Of a stretch of DNA of 63,618 nt, positions 58,124-63,618 are shown piece after piece; positions within the stretch are counted from its first letter, which is position 1; every line of letters begins with the position of its first letter. Both the position numbers and the translations under genes were made by a program. Location: assembly GCF_002896965.1 (NCBI RefSeq), contig NZ_LYMM01000041.1:1-63618 (forward strand), written 5' to 3'. The DNA is from Novosphingobium guangzhouense (GTDB lineage: Bacteria; Pseudomonadota; Alphaproteobacteria; Sphingomonadales; Sphingomonadaceae). The notes under the pieces are model-generated. The model made no database searches. It saw only the letters and a list, made by a program, of their open reading frames with translations, and had not been told where the DNA came from.

Positions 58124-58999
58124 ATGGGGCAGTTTCAGATGAAAATTGTTCCAACGTGGGGAGACTTGAAGGTGGAATATCGCCGCGCCCTGATCGGCGA
58201 ACTCATCTCCGAGGCCTTGGCGGTTGCGATCATAATCCTGATCGGTGATGGTGCGGCAGCCATGATCACCCTTTATGACCCGAGTCCCTACGCTCAGGCC
58301 TATTGGGGCGTTTGCATCGCCTGGGGGCTGGGCGTGACAATCGCGATCTATGTCACGGGTGCCGTTTCCGGAACACACGCCAATCCAGCGGTCACGCTGG
58401 CGCTCGCTTTTTTCCGTGGTTTCCCCAAACGCAAGATTTTGCCTTATTGGATAGCGCAGGTGATAGGTGGGTTCATCGGTGCCAGCCTGGTGCTGCAACT
58501 CTATCATCCGGTGATTGACGCTTATAATGCAGCCCATGGCTTGACGCGTGCGACAGGTGGCGCCGCTGGGGTATTCTTCACTCATCCCGGCGAACATATC
58601 ACCCCGATCCACGCATTCTGGGATGAAGTGATCCTGACCGGCCTCCTGTTGCTGGGAATCTTCGCCATCACGGACGAGTTCAACGATGTTGCGCCACGGG
58701 CGAATTCGAGCGCTCTCATGATCGGTCTGCTGGTCGCGACCATTGGCGCGTCCGCAGGATATCTGGAAGCCTGGGCACTCAATCCCGCTCGCGATTTTGG
58801 GCCACGGCTTCTGGCTTGGCTCGCCGGATACGATCAGGCCGCTTTTCCAAGTCCCGAGAATTACTGGTGGGTCCCGATTGCCGCGCCGTTACTTGGTGGA
58901 ACGCTCGGCGCTGGTCTCTATCAAATTGCCGTCAAGCCATATTTACCTTCGCGAAGCAAGTCAGGTGCGCCGGGCGATACGGACATGCCTGTCAAGTAA
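58124..58999 (+). CDS. glpF: Glycerol facilitator / aquaglyceroporin
   Basis: This 291-aa MIP-family channel for glycerol (six helices) has both NPA boxes: SGTHANPAVTLALAFFRGFP and LNPARDFGPRLLAWLAGYD, the second with the Asp of glycerol channels (NPARD). The GTG at 58118, ATG 58124 and ATG 58139 are all possible starts; none has an ideal ribosome site. It is divergent from glpD and 31 nt before glpK. Confidence 0.93.
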   Translation: MGQFQMKIVPTWGDLKVEYRRALIGELISEALAVAIIILIGDGAAAMITLYDPSPYAQAYWGVCIAWGLGVTIAIYVTGAVSGTHANPAVTLALAFFRGFPKRKILPYWIAQVIGGFIGASLVLQLYHPVIDAYNAAHGLTRATGGAAGVFFTHPGEHITPIHAFWDEVILTGLLLLGIFAITDEFNDVAPRANSSALMIGLLVATIGASAGYLEAWALNPARDFGPRLLAWLAGYDQAAFPSPENYWWVPIAAPLLGGTLGAGLYQIAVKPYLPSRSKSGAPGDTDMPVK

Positions 59000-59030
59000 A
59001 CCTTTGAAGAAAAGCCCGGAGAGCCGCCTA

Positions 59031-60521
59031 ATGCCTCAGCCTGTGCACATTCTGGCCATCGATCAAGGCACGACATCGACGCGCGCCATCGTGTTCGACA
59101 GGCACGCGCGTCCCGTTGCAAGCGCGCAATGTGAGTTCGAACAACATTATCCCGACCTGGGGTGGGTGGAGCATGACCCGGAGGACATTTGGCGCGACAC
59201 CCTCCGTCTTGCCAAAGAAGCTATCGAGAAGAGCGGGGTGGGTACCGGCGGCATTGCCGGCATCGGCATCACCAACCAGCGCGAGACAGTGGTCGTTTGG
59301 GAGCGCGGTACTGGGAAGGTGATCCATCGCGCCATCGTGTGGCAGGATCGCCGTACCGCCAGACTATGCGCCGAACTCAAGGGAGAGGAAGGATTTGAGG
59401 CGGAAGTGCGCTCGCGTACCGGCCTTCTCGTCGATCCCTATTTTTCGGGCACCAAGCTCGCCTGGATTCTTGATAATGTCGGCGGCGCCAGAGAGCGCGC
59501 TGAAAGGGGTGAGCTTGCGTTTGGCACCATCGATAGTTTCCTGATCTGGCGCCTGACGGGTGGGAAGGTTCATGCCACGGACGTGACCAATGCTGGTCGG
59601 ACGATGCTCTACAACATCCGCGAGCAACGTTGGGATGAGGAAATGTGTCGTCTGCTGCGTGTGCCGATGCAGGTGCTTCCCGAGGTGCATGATAATGCGC
59701 ATCATTTCGGCACGACTGACGCTGCGCTTCTGGGCGCAGCAATCCCCATTGCCGGTGTTGCCGGGGATCAGCAGGCCGCGCTGTTCGGTCAGGCTTGCTT
59801 TGGCGTGGGAATGGCGAAGTCGACCTATGGCACCGGTTGCTTCATGCTCCTCAACACGGGTACCGAGGCATTGGAATCAAATAACCGCCTCCTCACGACA
59901 CCAGCCTATCGCCTGAACGGGCAGATGACCTATGCTCTTGAGGGTTCGATTTTCGTTGCTGGCGCGGCGGTGAAATGGTTGCGGGACGGGATCGGCGTCA
60001 TCACGCATGCTCGTGAAACGAACGATATGGCTACGCGGGTTCCCTCCAGTCATGGTGTCTATATGGTTCCGGCTTTTGTGGGACTTGGCGCGCCTCACTG
60101 GGATCCTGATGCGCGTGGTGCGATTTTTGGCCTGACGCTTGACGCGACCCAGGCCCATCTCGCTCGCGCCGCGCTTGAGGCGGTCGCCTACCAGACTATG
60201 GATCTTGCAGAAGCGATGGTCTCAGATGGCGGCGCAGCCCCTGCCAAACTGCGCGTCGATGGCGGTATGGCCGCCAATGACTGGCTTTGCCAATTCCTTG
60301 CCGACATGCTCGAGACGAAGGTTGAGCGGCCCGTTCATCTTGAGACGACAGCGCTTGGCGCTGCTTTTCATGCGGGCCTTGCAACAGGGCTCTGGGCGGA
60401 TCTCAACGCTCTGGCCGAAACCTGGACGCAGGGACAGATTTTTGAACCGAAAATGGCGAATTTTGAACGCAAAACGCTCGTTGCCGGATGGCAAGATGCA
60501 GTTCGCCGTACGTTGCGTTAG
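59031..60521 (+). CDS. glpK: Glycerol kinase
   Basis: This 496-aa FGGY kinase phosphorylates glycerol with ATP, trapping it after GlpF entry. Motifs: VHILAIDQGTTSTRAIVFDR (phosphate-1), GIGITNQRETVVVWERGTGK, IVWQDRRTA, SGTKLAWILDNVG, TNAGRTMLYNIREQRWDEEM and the adenosine region RVDGGMAANDWLCQFLAD. GGAG lies 9 nt before ATG 59031. It completes the glp set with glpF, glpD and glpR around one divergent promoter. Confidence 0.95.
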   Translation: MPQPVHILAIDQGTTSTRAIVFDRHARPVASAQCEFEQHYPDLGWVEHDPEDIWRDTLRLAKEAIEKSGVGTGGIAGIGITNQRETVVVWERGTGKVIHRAIVWQDRRTARLCAELKGEEGFEAEVRSRTGLLVDPYFSGTKLAWILDNVGGARERAERGELAFGTIDSFLIWRLTGGKVHATDVTNAGRTMLYNIREQRWDEEMCRLLRVPMQVLPEVHDNAHHFGTTDAALLGAAIPIAGVAGDQQAALFGQACFGVGMAKSTYGTGCFMLLNTGTEALESNNRLLTTPAYRLNGQMTYALEGSIFVAGAAVKWLRDGIGVITHARETNDMATRVPSSHGVYMVPAFVGLGAPHWDPDARGAIFGLTLDATQAHLARAALEAVAYQTMDLAEAMVSDGGAAPAKLRVDGGMAANDWLCQFLADMLETKVERPVHLETTALGAAFHAGLATGLWADLNALAETWTQGQIFEPKMANFERKTLVAGWQDAVRRTLR

Positions 60522-60646
60522 CAAGACGATCTGAGCCAGAAATGCTATAACGGCGGCATTACTAATCTGATATCGGACGTGTCGTCGTACTTCGTCGCCA
60601 TGATTGCGCAGCTCAACCGTGAGCGCTTCTTGCGGAAAGTCCGGCA

Positions 60647-60954
60647 ATGATGTGCCAAAGCGAACGGGCAAGAGCACGCTGGCCGGCGGTTCTCCGCACA
60701 ATCGCGGGAACGCTGGGGGCCTACGGCGTGACATCGCTTGCAACCGTGGCCCTCTCGCTGCTGTTGGTCCGGATCGGAATGGGGCAGGCCGAGGCCCTTA
60801 TAGTCGCAACTTTGGCGAGCTTCGCAATGTTTGCCTTCATTGCCATGGCGACCTTCCATTTCCGCGGTGTTGCTGGTGTGTGGGGGTGGCTGCGACGCTT
60901 TCCGTTGTGGCCGGCATTGTCATCCTGCTGACGGCGCTCGGAACAAAGGTATGA
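60647..60954 (+). pseudogene. DUF3649-type small membrane protein with probable frameshift
   Basis: The N-terminal frame gives RTIAGTLGAYGVTSLATVAL SLLLVRIGMGQAEALIVATL ASFAMFAFIAM, two helices like DUF3649 proteins of iron-uptake clusters. It then turns charged (GVWGWLRRFPLWPALSSC, stop 60932). A second frame from the same point (VGVAATLSVVAGIVILLTAL GTKV) supplies the missing C-terminal helix and ends with a TGA that overlaps the TonB-like start as ATGA. A one-base slip in the GTGTGTGGGGG run at about 60880-60890 explains both. If real, the 94-aa product lacks its last helix. Confidence 0.55.
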
Positions 60955-61757
60955 CGCTTGTGATACCCCAACCGCAACCCGCGCAATGCGGCGCGGCCCT
61001 GTCCGGGACAAGCGCTGCGCCGGCTATGCCGCCCGTATATGCATCAGCGTGGCAGCCTTCGAGCCGGTATGCCGATCAACCCATGAGCCTGGGGACGCGA
61101 CAGTTCGGCATTGGGGGCGTGTCGGTGATCGGGCTGCTGATCCTGTGTGCGGCGTTGTTTACCTGGCGGACCTATAGCGCACCGCCTGCATCGACTACCC
61201 TTAACGTATTCGACGTCCGGGCTCCCGCATCACCCCCAGAGATTCAGCCGGAAGAGAAGGATGCGCTCAGGCCGGTCGAGAGGACGGAAAAGTCTACGGA
61301 GCGGCCCAAGGTGCAACTGGTTGAACGCACGATCGTGCCGATCCCGCCGGTGTCGGTGCCCTTACCGCGAGTGACGCCCACGCCCACTCATCCGGCGCCA
61401 ACGGAACCGGAGACGGCCGCGCCCGAGACCATGCCCGCGCCATTGGCGCCTCAGGTGGCAAGCCACGGAGCCGATAGCTGGGAAGGCCGCGTCCTTGCGG
61501 CGCTCAACAAGCATCGCCAATATCCGCGTGCGGCGATGGCGCGGGGGCAACAGGGAGCGCCCTGGATTCGTTTCGTGATGGACCGCGAAGGCAAGGTCCT
61601 ATCATCCCGCCTCGAACGGTCTTCGAGCTTTCCTGACCTCGATCGCGAAGCGGTTGCGCTTGCAAAACGGGCATCACCACTTCCCAAGCCGCCCGACGAC
61701 AAACCCGGCGAAACGCTGGAACTGGTCGTGCCGGTGGAGTTCTCCCTGACCCGGTGA
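60951..61757 (+). CDS. TonB-family energy transducer
   Basis: This 268-aa TonB-like protein has a short cytoplasmic start, one anchor helix (IGGVSVIGLLILCAALFTW), a Pro/Glu-rich periplasmic spacer (PIPPVSVPLPRVTPTPTHPA PTEPE) and the C-terminal TonB domain (LAALNKHRQYPRAAMARGQQ, GKVLSSRLERSSSFPDLDRE, LELVVPVEFSLTR). It transduces proton-motive force to outer-membrane receptors, typically for iron. It is coupled to the DUF3649-type gene by ATGA. No ExbB/ExbD or receptor is in the window; the 3' neighbour is convergent. Confidence 0.88.
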   Translation: MTLVIPQPQPAQCGAALSGTSAAPAMPPVYASAWQPSSRYADQPMSLGTRQFGIGGVSVIGLLILCAALFTWRTYSAPPASTTLNVFDVRAPASPPEIQPEEKDALRPVERTEKSTERPKVQLVERTIVPIPPVSVPLPRVTPTPTHPAPTEPETAAPETMPAPLAPQVASHGADSWEGRVLAALNKHRQYPRAAMARGQQGAPWIRFVMDREGKVLSSRLERSSSFPDLDREAVALAKRASPLPKPPDDKPGETLELVVPVEFSLTR

Positions 61758-61814
61758 AGGCGAGGTAACGTGATGGGCACCGTGTTACACCAGGCAGACC
61801 AAAAGTTTCTTCGA

Positions 61815-63440
61815 TTACGCCCCTTCATCGACGATCAGGGGTGATATCATCCCATTCCATCTGATAACTGCTCCATTCTCATCGAGCTGAGGATGTGCCC
61901 GACTTCTCATGAGGAGATAATTTCCTCCCGTTTGCGCCATTCGAAATGTGGTCGAAAACGGTCGCACTGACGGCAACCAGGCAAGCCATTCCGCACGAAC
62001 CCGTGCGAGATCGTCCGTGTGCATTTTGCTATACCAGCGATCAATTCTCTTTTGCATTGCTTCGCCCTCGATGTCCGTCGCTAATGGGCTGATATAATCT
62101 ACGGTTCCATCAGGCCTGGCTGCCCAGGCAATCGTCGGACTCACTTCTGCAAGGTGCCGGAAATGCGCATCGCTAAGGTGAAGCTTGCGAATGATGTGCT
62201 TCTGTTCTGTGACATCGACTGTCACTAACGAAAGACCGATGACGTCGCCGCCTACATCGACAACCTTTTGTACAAATACTTGATAGTCTCGTTCGGCTAT
62301 AACGACTTCCTGAGTGGGAGTATGGTCATTTTTCAGCGCTGCGTTCAATATTTCTCGGAGTTGGTCGAGAGTGGGGTCGGATAATACCTCATCAATTGTC
62401 TTACCCGTAATTTGAAATGAACTGGCTCCCAGCATCTTGGCGAAGAGATCGTTCACGCGTACGTGGCGCAAGTTCACATCCAGGAAGCATAGCCCCGCGG
62501 GGGACTGTTGGTACAGGGATCGGAGCTGATGGAGTTGCTGAAACGGCGAGGCGTCGAGTAAAGGTGGGGTATCGGTGTGAGGTGTTCCCAGTCCATCTAC
62601 CATCTCGCGAGCCTCGTGGGCCGGCACTCCCGCACCAAAAAGCCAGCCTTGGCCCAGCGGACAACCAAGATCCGATAGAATCGAGGCTTCCTTCTCCGAT
62701 TCTACGCCTTCTGCGACAACGGTAATTCCAAGGCTTTGTCCGAGACCAATGATGGCAGCTGCAATTCGCCGCTTCCCCGCATCCCGGTCCAGGCCACGTA
62801 CAAAGCGAGCATCGATCTTGAGCTTTCTGAACGGAAAGGCTTCCAGTCTTGCGAGACTGGAATAGCCGGTCCCGAAATCATCGATCGACACTTTAACGCC
62901 CAGGGAATCCAGTTTCCGAAGCGTAGCGTATGCTGTTTCCTCCTGAGAATGGAGCGATCCTTCGGTGACTTCAATCTGAAGACGATTCAGTGGAAAACCT
63001 GCCCGAACTTCTTCCGCCATGAGCCAGTCAGGCATTTCCTCATGCAGGAGTTGACATGGGGAAATGTTGAAAGCGATGAAGAATGTGCCGGGCCAATCTC
63101 TGGCCTGCGCACATGAGGATCGTATCAAAGCCTTGGTAAGATCATCAATCAGATTATGCTTTTCCAGCAGCGGGATGAAGTGATCTGGCGGAATGTTCCT
63201 TCCCCCGGATGCCGTCCATCGAGCCAAAATCTCGAAACCTGCGAGATGTCCGGAGTCAATTGATACAATAGGCTGAAAAGCGGGCCAGATATTCCCGTTT
63301 GAGATTGCCGATTTGAGTCTGGCTTTAATATAATTATTGCTAAATCCTCTTGTTGATCTTCCTTCTACCGAGAAATTTACAGTGCGATTTGCTTTCGCAG
63401 GATTCGTTGCTATGGCCTTCTGTTTTCCATAAATCGCCAT
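61815..63440 (-). CDS. EAL-domain c-di-GMP phosphodiesterase with PAS domains
   Basis: This 541-aa signalling protein degrades c-di-GMP to pGpG. The EAL domain comes first (residues about 30-280) with catalytic elements intact: the E-x-L motif as GFEILARWTASG, the Asn in FNISPCQLLHEE, the Glu in RLQIEVTEGSLH, the DDFGTGYSS metal motif, KLKIDARFV and EGVESEKEA. Two PAS domains follow (LYQQSPAGLCFLDVNLRHVR and HFRHLAEVSPTIAWAARPDG), an unusual order since sensing domains mostly precede EAL. The start is uncertain: a TTG at 63473 extends it by eleven codons. No membrane helices, so it is cytoplasmic; the signal is unknown. Confidence 0.88.
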   Translation of the reverse strand: MAIYGKQKAIATNPAKANRTVNFSVEGRSTRGFSNNYIKARLKSAISNGNIWPAFQPIVSIDSGHLAGFEILARWTASGGRNIPPDHFIPLLEKHNLIDDLTKALIRSSCAQARDWPGTFFIAFNISPCQLLHEEMPDWLMAEEVRAGFPLNRLQIEVTEGSLHSQEETAYATLRKLDSLGVKVSIDDFGTGYSSLARLEAFPFRKLKIDARFVRGLDRDAGKRRIAAAIIGLGQSLGITVVAEGVESEKEASILSDLGCPLGQGWLFGAGVPAHEAREMVDGLGTPHTDTPPLLDASPFQQLHQLRSLYQQSPAGLCFLDVNLRHVRVNDLFAKMLGASSFQITGKTIDEVLSDPTLDQLREILNAALKNDHTPTQEVVIAERDYQVFVQKVVDVGGDVIGLSLVTVDVTEQKHIIRKLHLSDAHFRHLAEVSPTIAWAARPDGTVDYISPLATDIEGEAMQKRIDRWYSKMHTDDLARVRAEWLAWLPSVRPFSTTFRMAQTGGNYLLMRSRAHPQLDENGAVIRWNGMISPLIVDEGA

Positions 63441-63520
63441 GTCATGGGCGACTCGGCTTACTCTCCGCCCCAAAGTTTAACTATCAATAAACTATAAGAG
63501 CCCGATCGGAAATTAAGTTG

Positions 63521-63618
63521 AGTGGTATCAGCAGGTTAGCTTGACGGCCTGACCTGTCGTTGATTCATGAGTTTCGCCAAAAACTACCATGGATACAACG
63601 ATGTGGACCGATACCACT
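63521..63618. repeat. Inverted repeat at the right edge
   Basis: AGTGGTATC (63521-63529) and GATACCACT (63610-63618, the last base of the window) are a perfect 9-bp inverted pair bounding 98 bp with no gene inside. This could be a tiny non-autonomous element (MITE-like) or the start of a longer element cut by the window end. Confidence 0.4.

Noticed and set aside
1..63618. CRISPR arrays, rRNA and tRNA genes
   Set aside because: No regularly spaced short repeats, and no cloverleaf or rRNA-like segment noticed by eye on either strand; a covariance-model scan would be decisive for tRNAs.

Overview
The window looks like chromosomal or large-replicon DNA of a sphingomonad-type alphaproteobacterium (Sphingobium, Novosphingobium or Sphingopyxis-like). 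This rests on high GC, dense ATGA-coupled operons, and family content (DUF2147, DUF3422, DUF736, oleate hydratase, a FadD/FadL/FadB-like/acyl-CoA dehydrogenase set). The species cannot be read from the sequence alone. No rRNA, tRNA or CRISPR array was seen.

Left edge (1-6.3 kb): two tandem tyrosine recombinases, the first cut by the window edge, then a nitrosative-stress operon (group III truncated haemoglobin, YeaR-like cupin, flavohaemoglobin Hmp) behind a near-perfect NsrR-like palindrome. An IS110-type remnant, a beheaded gene tail, a membrane protein and a truncated MFS gene follow.

6.3-20.5 kb is a fatty-acid uptake and beta-oxidation island. On the minus strand lie a MerR regulator and a DUF2147-fadL-fadD operon. 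On the plus strand a long operon carries a thiolase, an HCDH/ECH fusion, an acyl-CoA dehydrogenase, a nitronate-monooxygenase-like protein, EtfB, EtfA, a hotdog thioesterase and a PHA-system protein, followed by a free-standing acyl carrier protein. Both operons carry TGACGT half-site dyads upstream.

20.8-35 kb: a secreted alpha/beta hydrolase; a TolC/HlyD/two-permease efflux operon with no ATPase and a divergent TetR; a MalT/LAL-type LuxR regulator divergent from an aldehyde dehydrogenase; a BrnTA toxin-antitoxin pair next to a serine resolvase; a second DUF2147 protein; and a GMC oxidoreductase.

35-37.2 kb is a decay zone: a SUKH immunity gene broken by one in-frame TGA where the family has Trp, an MFS gene with several frameshifts, and a DyP peroxidase frameshifted near its C-terminus. 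It adjoins the most interesting block (37-44 kb), where DyP, an unassigned 203-aa protein and a catalase-like haem protein are divergent from TetR, thioesterase, 3-hydroxyacyl-CoA dehydrogenase and oleate hydratase, around an 18-bp dyad. I read this as a two-armed unsaturated-fatty-acid / oxidised-lipid module.

44-54.8 kb: a His-rich copper P-type ATPase; a scar of a decayed large serine recombinase fused to a DUF736 tail; a TetR-Ohr-quinone oxidoreductase operon with a NemR-like box; two LysR-controlled oxidoreductase groups, one including a haloacid dehalogenase; and fossil GNAT and AAA-ATPase fragments. 54.8-63.6 kb: a second IS110 remnant, the complete glycerol regulon (glpR-glpD divergent from glpF-glpK), a frameshifted DUF3649 gene coupled to a TonB-like gene, an EAL/PAS c-di-GMP phosphodiesterase, and a short inverted repeat at the right edge.

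Overall theme: lipid and glycerol catabolism (acyl chains via FadL/FadD/Fad, unsaturated chains via oleate hydratase, glycerol via Glp) mixed with oxidative, nitrosative and metal-stress functions, and peppered with mobile-element fossils.
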